Below, piece by piece: positions 1-12,966 of a stretch of DNA of 64,000 bases. A program made the translations under genes and the position numbers. Numbering within the stretch: the first letter of the stretch is position 1; the number at the start of each line of letters is the position of its first letter. Origin of the DNA: Litoditis marina (lineage: Eukaryota > Nematoda > Chromadorea > Rhabditida > Rhabditidae); assembly GCA_964036275.1 (NCBI GenBank), contig OZ038438.1:16227720-16291719 (forward strand), read 5' to 3'. The notes under the pieces were generated by a model, which did not search any database, had not been told where the DNA came from, and saw nothing but the letters and a program-made list of their open reading frames with translations.

Positions 1-851
1 GATCCACTTTCAAGGGAGTAATCACCTATCTCTCGCGGTGCGACCCACAATCTTCTGTTATTCGGTCAAATTATACCCAATTCTAACTACACACCATTCT
101 CATTTTGAGTGCAATCAAATGACAAGAAAAACCGAATGTTCTTTGAATATCTAACTGTAGTTCTTTTACGTTGAGATACTAGTTCTTTGCCGCTAAGATA
201 CACAGATACTAGGCAACATTCTCATGTTACTTGGCTTGACCCACAGTTAACGCGAAAGAATAATCAAATGATCACTAGCTGTGATCAGAAAAGTCTGCGT
301 TTTGTCGCTGCTCGACATGAAATGTGCACCGACCCACAAATTTGAAAGCCAGAAACTTCCAAGTTGTGAACTAGAGCAGATAAGAGTAGTTGCACCTCCA
401 ATTTTAGCATGTATACTCTGCACACTTCTTGTCATTAAAGAAACAATCACTTACTTTAGTTCTTTGACTAATGATGATCTGATTACGAATCTTCAGTGAT
501 ACCATTCTATCCCGTTGAGTGTGTGCCTAAGTTCAAACTCCATATATTTTATAGACAACCTGACGCACTATCAAAAAAATGACCTTGTTTACGCGTGGTC
601 ATTGCGCAAGTGTTCCATATCACAATAAAGACATTTCATGTATTCTTTCATTACCTATTTTGTTAGTCGAACAAGCTGAGTTTATTTCTAGTTTTATACG
701 ATTGGTTCTCAATTCAAATCATTCAAGTTTCTCCGACATGTGTAGCTTATCCGATTCAACAGTGTGAATTGACTTCCCAAGCTCAGTTCTCAAGAACCAG
801 TCTGAAAAATTGAAAATATGCCAAACATCTGTTCAAGAAACTTGCTTCCAG
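1..851. other. No supported gene; upstream flank of the TIA-like gene
   Basis: Only short frames without family resemblance are seen here. I looked for the RNP2 and RNP1 motifs of a TIA RRM1 (aromatic-rich, e.g. a CFVEF-like string) in all forward frames and found none. Upstream exons of the TIA-like gene could lie before the window start. Confidence 0.4.
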
Positions 852-1227
852 ATGCAGTTGCAGCCCCAGTTAGGCAGTGCCTACGAAGGAATCCCCATTT
901 TCATAGTGCCGCAGACGGGAGTCGGACCGTCCTCCGTCTCACTCGCCGCCCTCCAAAGGGCTGCGGTCAGTTTCACTTTTAACATCGTTCAAGAAGCCTC
1001 ACCGTTTTGCAGTTTGTCTGTTCTGTCTCCCTTTCTTTGTCTCTGTTTTGCTCTCTCTCTCTGTCTCTCTTAATCTATCCTCTTACTCTCTCTCTCTCCT
1101 CTCTCTCTCTTCTCTCTTTCACCTCTTGCCTTCTCTCCTCTTCTGTTCATCCTCCTCTCATCTATGTCCCTTTCTTTCTCTCCCTCTCTCACCTCATTCT
1201 CTCTCTCTCTCTTTCTCTCTCTCTCTC

Positions 1228-1289
<62 letters not shown>

Positions 1290-4204
1290 CTCTTCTCAAC
1301 CTTGATCCTGTACGTGCTCATACTGAACCAGTTCAGACGTTACTATTGTTGAGAAAATGTGAGATCTCAGCACTTCAGTGTCTTCAGTGAAGAAGAAGTT
1401 ACGAATCTAGCACGAAGATAAATACATTTAACGTTTACAGGAAATCAAAGCTGCCCTCGCTAATACTCCCCAGGAGCCGAAGGTTGATACAAGCAGTAAG
1501 TTCTACCGTTTTCACACAGTTCAATAAGTTTTTTCAGTTTCCTTAATCTTCCCAGATGTTGCAGCTTCATTTCTCGAGCCTCCTTTTCAGAACATCACCA
1601 TGTGTTTGTTGGAGATTTGAGCCCCGAAGTGGACAACCGAATGCTCAAGGACTCGTTTTCTGTTCATGGTGAAGTCAGGTGAGCACTCCATTATTTCTCT
1701 TCTGGAACAATGTTTCATTCTTAGAAAAACATTAAGTTCACGGTTAACATATTTGGTGTGATACACAAATAGAACGAAACCATTGCCTTTACACAACCAC
1801 TTCATAATTCTGAGTAAACTATAAAAACATTTGATAGGAAGGACTGTGAAAAAAATAAAAAAGTGAGGTGAAAAACCTGCGTAATTTCGCATTGTTCGTT
1901 TCAATATTATGAGGATTTTTTAGTGAGGCAAAAGTGATTCGCGATTCTCAAACGCAAAAATCGAAAGGATATGGCTTCGTCTCTTTCCCGCTCAAGGAGG
2001 TAGGGAAACAACTAGCACTCAATTCCACGTGTCCTACAGTTTTGGTGTCAAAGTAGAAAAGTGTGATGTCGGGTTTTATTTGGTTTCATCTATTTGACAT
2101 GCAGGTTTTCTTTTTTTTCACATCTCGCTTTGGGGCACCAATAATTTACTATAAAAACCAATAGTATTAAACATATTGAGAGTTTGTCGTGAAAAATACC
2201 AATGGTTTTGCTCACACAAAAAAACCTTCAGTTAATCAAGGTTTAACAAACTTTATTTCTGCAAAAATTAAATATTGTTCAGAATGCGGAAAAAGCGCTG
2301 GTGGCCATGAACGGTCAGTGGGTGGGACGGCGTCCGATCCGCACCAACTGGGCTACTAGACGACCGGCCGAAGATTCCCGCGATAAACTCACCTTCGAAC
2401 AGGTAAACGAGATTCACGAAATCGATTGCGTCCATAGGCATCAACCAAATCTTAGTTTCAGTTTGATCTCGCTACGCGCTTTGGCTTGCGAGCTCTGCCC
2501 GCAAAGCAACAGAACCAAACTACAAACACAGTTGGACCGATCATAAACCGTTCTTGCGTTCGTGAGACGTTGCAGATAAAATCTAGAAACCTTGTAAATC
2601 CAATTTAGTGAACGAATGTAGATAAACATTGAACTATGTTCATGAAACAAGGTTAACGTACACATTATGATCCAAAATTTTGATGTGCATAGTTCTCTAG
2701 AATCAAGTAGCAAGGAAACATTTTAAGTGAAGTGCTGCAACTACTTGACCACACATTCACACGGATAGCTACAGTAGTTGGAGCATCCATTTATTTCAAC
2801 ACTTCGTTGATGTTCTCACACATTTCAATTCGTCTACCCTTATGTGGGTGTCTTTAACACAAAATCTAATCTAATCTTTGAGTTAGTGATCATTTTCACA
2901 CTAAGTGGCGTGTGCTGAGTTTTAGAGATTGATCAAGGTCGCGGAAGTGCAAGCGCATCATTTTTCGGATATTGTAAAAATCAAACATCTACCAATTATG
3001 GTCGATAATTGAGAATGTATCTTCTATTTTTTCAGGTTTTCAACTCGACGAAACCTGACAACACATCCGTGTATGTGGGGAACGTCAGCCAAACAACCAC
3101 AGGTCCGATTATCTTATTCTGATGGTCGTATTTTACTTCAGCAAAATTTAGGGTATCGTCTCATTACCCATTTTGCTTAGTTTCACTATTTAATCTCGAA
3201 GTCAAAAGTCCCGTGAATCGTGACAAAAACTGAGATGAACAGTTTTTTTTAAAACACAACGCAAATGTAATCGATCTACATGCATAATCACCAATTCGAA
3301 AATATCAACAAAAAAAATCAAAGCTCATTTCCATTGCTTAAATATTTGTCAGCATATTTCATTACGGAAACAGTAAGTAATGTTTGGTGAGCATGTTTTT
3401 TTTTTCAGAGAACGAACTTCGAGAGCCGTTCAGTCAGTTTGGGGATATAACAGAAGTGCGACTGTTCAAAACACAGGGCTATGCTTTTGTGAGATACGAT
3501 AAGAAGGAATGCGCAACGAATGCAATCATGGAGATGAATACTAAGGAGATAGGAGGAAACACCATACGCTGTTCCTGGGGACGGGTGCAACAGAATGTAC
3601 GCTTTTGTTTGTCATATTAATGATACTCAAAAACAAGGTCAAACAACAAACACATCGGAATACGGCCGCACGCACCGTACTGGCTTGCTTTAGAAATAGC
3701 TAACCCAAACTCGCATACAACGCAGAAACTTTATAAAACGTGTGAAAGTGCGTACGTGAATTTGTCGTTCATTCTCAATTGAATGCATCGTTCAAAATTG
3801 ATAGTGATAGTTTTTTTTCAGTCGACTGCTCAGGTCATGTCGGACCTATCTCCTCTGCTGGCACAGACACTTGTACAGGCTCCACTCACAGCTCCTCCCT
3901 TATACTACAATCCTTATGTTTCACAGGCAAGTCAATTCGGTTCAAAAGTACATTTATAGAAAACACAGAATGATAGAGTTGATAGCAACCTGAGTATTTG
4001 TTTTGAATCTGGACGGTATAAGTGAGTATCTACAGTTATTCTTCGAATAAACGATGCAGAATTCAGCTAATGATTTCTATCAAAACCACCAGAAGAGATT
4101 GGAGTGCGGGAATGCAGATTTTATTGCCAGTGTTTCTCCTGATGTTCATAATTACCATTTTTTAGGTCTACAACCCAACTATGATACCTCAATGGCAAGC
4201 CTAA
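852..4204 (+). CDS. TIA-1/TIAR-like RNA-binding protein (RRM2 and RRM3)
   Basis: TIA-1/TIAR proteins bind U-rich RNA, regulate splicing and translation, and nucleate stress granules. Exons: 852-965, 1441-1495, 1591-1678, 1924-1999, 2283-2402, 3036-3102, 3409-3596, 3822-3926, 4166-4204; phase is kept throughout, giving 283 residues. RRM2 (about residues 58-135) opens with HHVFVGDLSPEVDNRM and has RNP1 KGYGFVSF; RRM3 (about 161-236) has VYVGNVSQTT and GYAFVRY and ends in IRCSWGRVQQN, all diagnostic of the family. A P/Q/Y-rich tail ends in PTMIPQWQA. The linker EIKAALANTPQ aligns with the end of a TIA RRM1, but the exon before it lacks RNP motifs. The last intron starts with GC (3927) and ends with AG. 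The first exon is uncertain: it may be preceded by exons outside the window. A polyadenylation hexamer lies at 4446-4451. Confidence 0.88.
1044..1286. repeat. CT/GA microsatellite tract in TIA intron 1
   Basis: About 240 bp dominated by CT dinucleotides, with the purest run at about 1229-1285. It sits inside the intron 966-1440. The long Ser/Leu-alternating frames it creates are artefacts of the repeat. A polypyrimidine tract of this size is itself a U-poor binding platform for PTB-type proteins, but nothing shows it is used. Confidence 0.95.
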
Positions 4205-6657
4205 ATGGATACCCGATGCTGTGTCTGTTGGCCTCAATGGGTTTTCATAACTCATTCTTCTCATCGGTAGTAATTTTTGACTATGATCAGAATTGAGTTT
4301 GGACGTGAACTAAAAATTACTACCCGTGAAAACTTCTTCCGTTATGTACTCGACTAGTCGGGGAAACATGAGCAACTCGCTAAAGCGGATATCGACATGA
4401 GTTATGATAAGCCATAAGTGAAAGTACCTTAATTATCATGGATTCAATAAATAAACAAACAATTTAGCAATCATCAATCTGTTACTTTAATACTTTTTTC
4501 CATTGTTCACCAAACTGATTCGGATTACGCACAAATTACAACGTATATCCTAAGTTGTGGCCATCCTCATAGATGAGATCCAGAAATCAAGCGAAATTCA
4601 GCATGTTAGCTACAACTTCCGGACGTTAGATTTATTACCAAAACAAGTCGCCTTTCTGGGAGCATTACACATTTCCTAGCTCAACCCATGACTAATTCTA
4701 TAACCAAAGCTCTTCTGTCCTACATACGTATTTATATTCAATAATCCGAATTTCGATCTTCACTGTGTGTACTACCGTGCCATTCTGCGTTGTAGTCTCT
4801 AATTGATTCACTAACTATGATCTGATTTCGAATCAAATGCTACCGTTCTAAACATGAATAAAAACTAGTCTTTTGCTCTCAATTCTCGTCGATGTCAACA
4901 CTTGTGAAAAGTCCTCAGTCATTTTCTGATATAATCTAGTTACGTGTTATCTGAAGTCATTGTTATTGTCAAATTTACTCGATGTAGTAGCTGTCTCAAT
5001 AGTTCGCACTTACCTACGTGTTTCGTTGGCGAGACATTTACTGAACCGGAAAAGACTGACCTCGAAGTCCGGGGGTATTATCTCTATTCGAGATTCGTAG
5101 GCTATAAACAGTTTGTGCCGTACCTGGTTACAAAGTAAAAACACCTTGTCCCATATATCTGTACGTGTGTTTTTGTACTCGCGAATAAGAAATTATGTTA
5201 TGTATTACATTGTACCATGAGAAAAAATGTGTCAGTCTATTGTTAAACTTATTCATCCACCAAGATAAGTTAAATTCGATCAAAAAACAGTATTTTTTGA
5301 AAAAGCTAGTTACAAATCAGCTGCTTTGCTGAAAACCAACATATCGGAAAGAGCGTACGTTTACCGTGTGCGTAAACTGAAGTTTTGTTAGTTTCATTTC
5401 TTTGAGTGACGGCGAGAGTAAGAAGAGTTCTATAAATGATCTGCAGAACAGGCCCCCTCCGTTAAGAAATCGGAATCAGGTTCTGGAATTTACTAAGTAA
5501 TGAACGGCCTAGCTCTCACGACAACTATGTTGAACTTAGATAATGGAGGAACACAGATAGTTAATTATTTAGTTCAGTCTGGAGATGATAAGTTGAAGGC
5601 AAAGACAAATAAATCAATCAGCGTACTTCAAAGAAGACAGCTCGACCAGTTTTCCCGGAAGTTTGACTTAGAGGAAGGAAGACACGCATAGAAAACACAG
5701 GAAGTAGCTTATAACCGACCAGGTAGACTATCAAAATGGAAGTATCAAAAAATAAATTAATGAATGATCGTCATGTAGCAAAAACAAACAGTATAATTAA
5801 TTAATGAAATACTACTATGAGTAGTGCTGGTCCAGAAAACCATCGTCTCTCGCACAGAAACAAGAACTTGAAAGCATTGCACAAAATGGCTATGCCCAGT
5901 ATGTGCAACTTCACGTGATTTTTCCTTTTTGTTCTGAAAACGAGACTTTTCCGGTGCATTCATGAGACAAAGATATGGGTTTGCCTTTGTACACATCAGA
6001 AATCGGGTCCTACCGTATACTGCCTCCTTTTTAAGGTCAAGTACGCACATATTATTATAGGCAAAGAATGTATTGTTTGCCGCCTATCTGTCCACCGTTC
6101 TTTTTATTGGATTCATTGTCATATTTGATCCGAAAAAGGAAGATAGAGTGCCGAATCGCCAACCACGTTTGACGAATGAGAATCCCCCAGCTGTTTGCAG
6201 GATTTCACGATAAGGAGAAAAGATAACAAAAGAACTTTCTCAAAACTACATAAAACTGTATGTTTGATTTGGAATTATAGTATGATACAACAGGAGTAAT
6301 AACTCCGTTGAGAAAAGCCGGAACACATGTTCAAACTCGATCAGTTCAAAGTTCAAGTACAATCGTGAAAAGTTTACTCATGATTGGATTCATAAAGTGA
6401 GGGGGTGTACACCACACACGACAAAATTGTGTCCATCGTTCCATTGAACAATCGTTTCCGAGACTCATTGAGCCTGGCGAGTGAGAACATTGAACACTTT
6501 TTTCTCGCAGTAGTAACGGTTCGGTTGTACTTTCATTGTTCATCGCGGCACGTGGCTCCTTGAATTTCTTCCTGCAAGCTGGTCCGGGGCGGTCCAAGGT
6601 CGCTGGACAATCATACAAAAGTCTCTCTCAACTTCCGTCGCCATCAGTATAATCATC
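4205..6657. other. Intergenic between TIA-like and CAP genes
   Basis: Contains the 3' end of the TIA-like transcript and 2.2 kb of AT-rich sequence. Short frames (for example 5500-5691) have no recognised similarity and no splice-consistent neighbours. I see no further gene. Confidence 0.5.
4446..4451 (+). terminator. Poly(A) signal of the TIA-like gene
   Basis: AATAAA followed immediately by a second overlapping ATAAAC, 242 bases after the stop codon of the TIA-like gene and on the same strand; a T-rich stretch follows. No competing hexamer lies nearer the stop codon. Confidence 0.5.
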
Positions 6658-7897
6658 ATGATCCCCTACCTATTAGCACTCCTAGTTCCAGCAATTTCCA
6701 CTGAGGTATGATGTTTCTGATGTTCTTCTCGTTTCAATTCAACTTTCAATGAACAAGTTCAGTTTACATTTCCTCCAAGTATTTCTCTGAAAAACTATTC
6801 GATTTCAGATCACTTCAACTGAGATATCGGTGCTTCGATACAAAGCTCTACAGTATCAAGAGATAGAAAACTTAGAACACCTCTATTATAACTTTGAGTA
6901 AGTTCAGTTTCAAGTTTGGATCACTCTGTTTAGTTATTTTAGGTTTTCGGCGACTTTTTTCAAATATTGACAAGAAATATCCACTTACTGAATCGAAGTT
7001 AGGCATATGTTGAAAATAGCCACACTTGTAGAACATTTTGAACGCAAATATGCTGTACTTTGCGTGAAATTTATTGTTTTCACATTTTTGCTTACTGTAT
7101 TTTTGAGAGTATTGCTTCTAGATTCTGCTCTTGTGAACATTCGTATACTGGTGTATTCCCCGATCGCTCTTCTCAATGTGTTTGCTCGAAATCGCATCGG
7201 TTTGTTAAACGATCATACTCGCTTAGTGTGATCTTTGCAATATGATTCATTATTGCTGATGTCTACAGTATCTTGTTGTAGAAACAATATTAATTAAACA
7301 CAACACGAGGCCAGCATGGGCACAAATAATAAAGAAGAGTGCGGTTGTTGAATGTTAACTAGAAGAGTCAAAAATTCACTAATGAACGATAGAAGTCAAA
7401 ATTCGCAGTACCTATCTCCCGTGTCCTTTATTGTAAATCAACGTTCGTCAACGTATAAATAAGCCATTGTGAGGTTTTCTGGTTACAACGTTCATTTTTT
7501 GCAGAGGAAGAAGTGTTCTGAAATCAACTCCACAAGCGAACTTCGCCTCTTCTTGCGTTCACTCATTCAGCCGCAGAAACTGCCTGAATGTTAAGCTGTC
7601 CAGCAAGGTTTGTTAGATTTTAAGATCAGATATAGACTCTTACTTTGTTGTACTTCTGAGGGAAGTGATTATTCACTCATAATGTGTTTTTAACTTCGAA
7701 AATTGACCATCGGTCACACCTACGAGATGTTATTTCAGGAAGCTACACGAAAAATGTATGTCAAAGTGAAGATTGGGAATAAAATATTCACTTATCCCAC
7801 CTGGCAGAATCTACCTATTCGTAAATACAAAACCAGTACTTCTCTCAAGTCAGCTGTCGGTTCAGATATGAAGTGAGTCGTCCCATTTGATTGAAAG

Positions 7898-7953
<56 letters not shown>

Positions 7954-10119
7954 TTTTAACTGTGCTTGATGTTTCGTAATGCGCTTTTTATCGACAATGT
8001 TTTGCAAAAAACGATGACACATCTTTGTAAACAAGAATAATAATTGACGACACCCCATATATAAAAGCACTACATCAACACTATTTTTTCCTTTGTTTTG
8101 CAGTATTGACTTCATCGTTAACTCATTCTAGAATCGACTACGTTGTGTCTCTGAAGAAGTCGAGAACTCGGACTGTTAACAGAAAGAAACCCGCGAGATA
8201 TCATACCAAAACACGTCAACATACTTTCAAGTCATACCGAGTTCGCCCAGATATGTTTGACTACATGAGAAGGAAATTTTCCAAAGCAACTGGACGTTCT
8301 CATACCCACGATCATCAGGAACAGTCCTTCTCAGGACTGAGCAACCAGCAGAAGGCCAACGCCATAGCACAATAGTGAGTGCAATATCAATGCTTATTTT
8401 ACACTACGTCATACTATATGCGATTCGAATTTATAATAAACGAAAAACTTTCCGTTTTACTGAATATAATCATGTTATGTTTTCAGCGAAACAAAGACCA
8501 CACGCAGCTCATACCACACACATCATACCACTGCTCGGCCTCCAACAGTGTCCTCCAGTTCAAACTCAGATATCAGGGATGTTCTCGGACTTAAAAACGT
8601 CAGTCAATTTTCCACTATTTGTATGAAACAGACAGTCTCACCGCGACATTTTTTTTCTAATTTCACGGCTGCAACGAGCCTGATCCATTTAATAGCACAA
8701 AACTTGTTTCACATAGAATTTAGACACATACTTTCATGAATAGTTGCCATAACGAATCTGTACAGTAGCACGATACCTATTTCCGGTAAATTTGGTTTTT
8801 CGACGAGAAGTCAAATGCGCCGAATTTTTCATTCTCACAGCGGGTTGCTCATAGCAAGTTTGATGATAAAAACGTGTTTGGCACACGAACAATCGGGAAA
8901 AAAATCAGAGTGATACTGAACATTCTTTGCACTTTGATTGGAAATAATGCATGGATAAAGATCCAATATTTCCAGATAAACGATGTTCGCAAGTTCTTGC
9001 TTCAGAAGAGTTTGGTGGAAAGAAAGAACCCGGCCAGTTATGATGTGAACTCGTTGAAGAATGAAGTGAGTTACAATTGGTGTGAGTGACGGAGTTGAGT
9101 AGGATGTTGAAACTCAATTGTAATCAGTTACTAAATACTCTGCGAAGTTTGAAAATTGTTCTAAACAATTTATATATCTATAATATTGAGTTGACAGTAG
9201 GGATGGTAGTGCAAATTAAAGTTTTTCAGATTCTTCGTTTTCACAACGTTTATCGAAAAAAACATCATTCGGGTGATGTATCGCGGAGTTCGAAACTAGA
9301 CACTGCGGCTCAGAGATGGGCCGACCACTTGGGAAACAGTCAGGGGTGCCTTGTTCACGAGAAACCACAGACGTGAGTTCGCATTGAATCTCTCGTCTTT
9401 TGTGATACGGTAATTGTAATTGGATATTTCAACCGCAAATCGAACCCAAGTCTGAACACCTCACGAACCTGGTGTATGAGTCTTCAAGCTCTAATGAATA
9501 TATTTTCCATTTCAGGTACGGTGAGAACTTGTTCTACTTCTCTTCCCACTATCTGCCTGACGCAGTTAACATGGCCAAGGGGGTCATACAGGGATTCTAT
9601 ATGGAAGGCAACGGCTACAACTACAAGCAGTGCGTTATTTATCTCCATAAACTGTTAGAACGATCGGATTTAGATTACATATTTAATGATTTTGTGATAG
9701 TTGAGGGTTCATTTCTAACGGAAAAATTAGTAAATACATAGTCAACCGTCCGTGGAACTCACAAAACAGACTGAAACTCTATCAAAAAGTGAACGATTAT
9801 TGATGTTTATGTGTTTGACACGTTATCATTCCACCCGTTATTTTGGCGTCCACAGATTTATGAGAGTAACTAAAACGATTTCAGCTGGAACCCTCGGTCC
9901 TACTTCAAAGTGGGTCACTTCACGCAGCTGATTTGGAAGAGTTCCCGTCACATTGGCGTCGGTGTGTCGATACGTCATCATTCCGGCTCCAAGAAGGGTC
10001 CTTGTCAACCACACAGACCTGCCTATATGGTCTACGTCTGTGTGAAATATGACCCGCCAGGAAATATGCAATCATACGACGCTTATATGAAAAACGTTGT
10101 CTCTCCCATTAGCGGTTAG
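6658..10119 (+). CDS. Secreted CAP/SCP-domain protein with basic N-terminal extension
   Basis: CAP (CRISP/antigen 5/PR-1) proteins are mostly secreted, with a His/Glu cavity. Exons: 6658-6705, 6809-6897, 7505-7607, 7739-7872, 8132-8374, 8487-8598, 8976-9065, 9230-9372, 9516-9629, 9885-10119; phases agree, 436 residues. Residues 1-16 (MIPYLLALLVPAIST) look like a signal peptide. Residues 17-270 are basic, Ser/Thr/His-rich and unrecognised. The CAP domain starts at ILRFHNVYRKKHH (274), has YGENL (322), the CAP1 motif GHFTQLIWKSS (369) and the CAP2 motif YVCVKYDPPGN. The expected cavity residues appear as H316, E324, E351, H370. The size and GHFTQLIW style resemble GAPR-1/GLIPR2, but that family lacks a signal peptide. 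Intron 4 has two possible acceptors (8103 and 8131); only the second joins to the CAP exons. The donor at 9630 could instead be the GC donor at 9627. Confidence 0.85.
7897..7951. repeat. TA microsatellite in CAP gene intron 4
   Basis: Nearly uninterrupted TA dinucleotides starting 25 bases after the 7872 donor, inside intron 7873-8131. Purely intronic. Confidence 0.95.
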
Positions 10120-11321
10120 CGATTCGCGTTCATTTCTATCTAAACATCTGCTGAGAGAAGATTTTTTCTAGTATTGACATGAAGGGATTTGCCATGTGTC
10201 ATACGATCTCAACCACGATCTGAGTTATATTCTAGAATCTCATTTTATGAATGATTTGTCAAAGCTAGTCATTAGGTGAACAGTCGACAATGTCGAGTTG
10301 AACATAAAACGAGTCATAACTCAGATGAACACTCAAGTTTATGCTGTCAGAATTCGTTCATACTGTTTTCCAGTTTTTAACTTGTGAAACCCTGCTCATT
10401 ATTTACAAATGACAAATATACATTCAATATACTATTATAATTGTGATGTTTCTATTAAGTATGCTAATACTCGCAAATAGTGAACAACAGTTGGTTATAT
10501 TAATCATACTCTGTAAAAAAAATATGATTGTACATATTGCTCAATACCAAACACTAATAAAGTTTAAAATGTTCACGAGTATCATACACATGCTACACTT
10601 CGCTACGTTTTTCTCATTACAACTCATTTCCGTTCGGAACAAGCAACGTGACCTCAGGTGTTTTGATCGACGAGAGTTCAACTCTCTACATTGACAGAGA
10701 AGAAATGTTTCTTTCGTGAAGTTAGTGTAAGAAAAGGTGAGAAAACGTGAGGATTGCCCGCGGTGAACCTTGACATTTGAAATAGATGTATTTCGGGATG
10801 CGGCTGCCAGCCACAACCACGCGAACAACATGAGGTGTTTCATTTGTTCAGATCCCCCTATTTCCTTTCTTCTTTTCGAAAGTGTCAATCTATCACTCAC
10901 AGTGTTTCTACTGGTTATGTGTTGAGTATAGTGCATTTCTGTTCGCTTTACTTGTTGATATTGACTCGTTCTTCTATATACAATATATGGATTCACATGA
11001 AAACTATAGTTAGGGTTTGATCAAGGAAATAAGAGCTCAATGTTGTTCTGTGGGGATATGTTTGTAGTTTTATGCGCTGTGCTCTAGTCAGATTTCACAA
11101 ATCCATCCTTGTGACCAAATCAACCTACATTTTTCTTAAATCCATGATCACACCGGTAACTTCCCTTGTTCTGATCTTGCCGCCTAATTGCCTGTAGTTT
11201 GGCTCAATTGATTGACCAGTAACACAGTATTGTTGTCATCATCCATCTTCGACCACAATCAAACCAAATTTATCGAACAATATGTGTGATCCCTTGAAAA
11301 GTTTGTCCCAGATAACATATA
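10120..11321. other. Intergenic 3' of the CAP gene
   Basis: AT-rich sequence with no supported exon. The frame 10541-10996 on the minus strand (151 codons) has no recognised motif and a composition like surrounding noncoding DNA, so I do not call it. Confidence 0.45.
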
Positions 11322-11391
11322 ATGGGAAGTAGTAGACGAAGAGCCGCTGTTGCCTTTCCTCTTCCGGGGGAAATCGATCAACCAGTCATAG
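11322..11391 (+). CDS. Possible 5' exon of the KChIP-like gene or a separate short gene
   Basis: An ATG-started open stretch (MGSSRRRAAVAFPLPGEIDQ...) followed by a good donor (G|GTACGT). It ends in phase 1. The next convincing exon of the EF-hand gene must be read in a phase that does not match unless another acceptor or exon is used, so the link is unproven. Gly at position 2 would allow N-myristoylation as in many neuronal calcium sensors, but residue 6 is Arg rather than Ser/Thr, so the motif is poor. Confidence 0.25.
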
Positions 11392-12966
11392 GTACGTTTC
11401 TTTCATTCAGACCTGATATTTTGTACACTTTCAAGCCGAAATAACTAATTTTCACGTTATTGGGTGATTGTGCGGTGTTCACCATCTGACAGAAATTTCT
11501 TTTGGAAACGTGACAATTTGTTTTTACCACCAGTGAAGCTCACGTTACATCTTGACATGCAGAACCTGTCATGATATTAGAAAATTGAATTTGATTTATA
11601 TTTTATGGGAAAATGCACCCGGCTGCAACACATATTCTCTTCCCTAGTTCAAATCAATCGGTCGGTCATGAGTGCGGGCCGTGCGGGGGCAACGAAGTTA
11701 TGAGAGCTATTTAGATTTTACGGATTGGAAGAATGACGTGCCACTGCTATCTCCTATCCATCAACACATGTTCAGACCGTCCAGTCTCCAGCAAGTAGGT
11801 TGAGCACGTAATAATGTCTCTAGCTCCGGAGATAGTGACTCTCAAAAATCGTTGTATTTAAGCCTGCATCTTCTCCGGTATTCCAAGCTGCCAGCGTTTT
11901 CACAGATTTGCAAGATCGTCTGAAAAACTGGAAGTTTGGCGCCCTTTTTTCCAGCTTTTCATTTTTCTTCCTCTTGTACTCTATTTAGGAAACGAGATAA
12001 CTAGAACGTGAAATCAATCACTTAAACTCCAGTTATTGTTGGGAAAGGCTCAGATTATTACACAGTAGTTGTTTTCCAGTTCACTAGTAGAGGCTAGTAG
12101 TCGAGCGCCTCAGTCAACGGTTTTCAACGAATGCTACTTATTTGCTGAAGTAGTGATCGAATTTCTTAGCTGGCTATATCTCTGTTCATGAAGTACTTCA
12201 CAAGTGTTATAGATATTTTTCACTTTGCTCATTGGTTTATCTCTCATGATATTTCCGACCACGCTTTTTGCGTTTGAAGTCACGTTGTAATCCGCCACTA
12301 TTCACAACATCCATCATTAAGTATGCTCCTGAAAAACCTGAGGCCGTACATTGGGGCACAACTATACATTTTATTGCAGCTATCGTATTTCAACAGTTTT
12401 ACATTGTGTAAATCTTTTTGACCTACAATACTCAGTTATTTGTCAGCAAGATTCATGCAACTGCTAGTGATGACGTTACTTTGACTTCGAACTTCAAATT
12501 TGGAAAAGTAGTTGGAAATTGAGGATTCCAACTATCTTTCTCTCTTCCTCTTTGCATCTATCTATCTTCCTCTTTCTCTCTATATTTGTCTCTCTCTCTC
12601 TCGGTCCTAATATTTTTGGTTCCACCATTTGCTCACGTCTACTGTTCACGTACAAGCGTGATATGTGCGCGATAATTTTTACAAGCACAACATTAAACTA
12701 ACTTCTCTAATCTGTTACCAAAACGAACACTTTTAAATCGGGTAATCAGTTCGATTGCTCACCTGCGTGGTGGCTATAATACTAAATAGTAGCATTTTGA
12801 ATATCAATTATTGTTGAATACATCATGGTTCTCTCACATCCATTCTGGAGTACTTCGTTCTTTCACCGTTCTCTTAATATATAAAACAAAAAAGCAATAA
12901 CATAGGTGAAACAAGAAAAATAGACTGATGGAAGGAGCGTCACATATTCACAGCAAAAAGGTTTTC
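11392..12966. other. Intron or intergenic DNA upstream of the KChIP-like exons
   Basis: No exon with recognisable protein is seen. A short CT-rich patch lies at about 12535-12602. If the exon at 11322 belongs to the EF-hand gene this is its first intron. Confidence 0.4.

Noticed and set aside
1007..1390. Three overlapping Ser/Leu-rich frames of 60-127 codons
   Set aside because: They are translations of a CT microsatellite inside an intron; alternating SL residues are the expected artefact.
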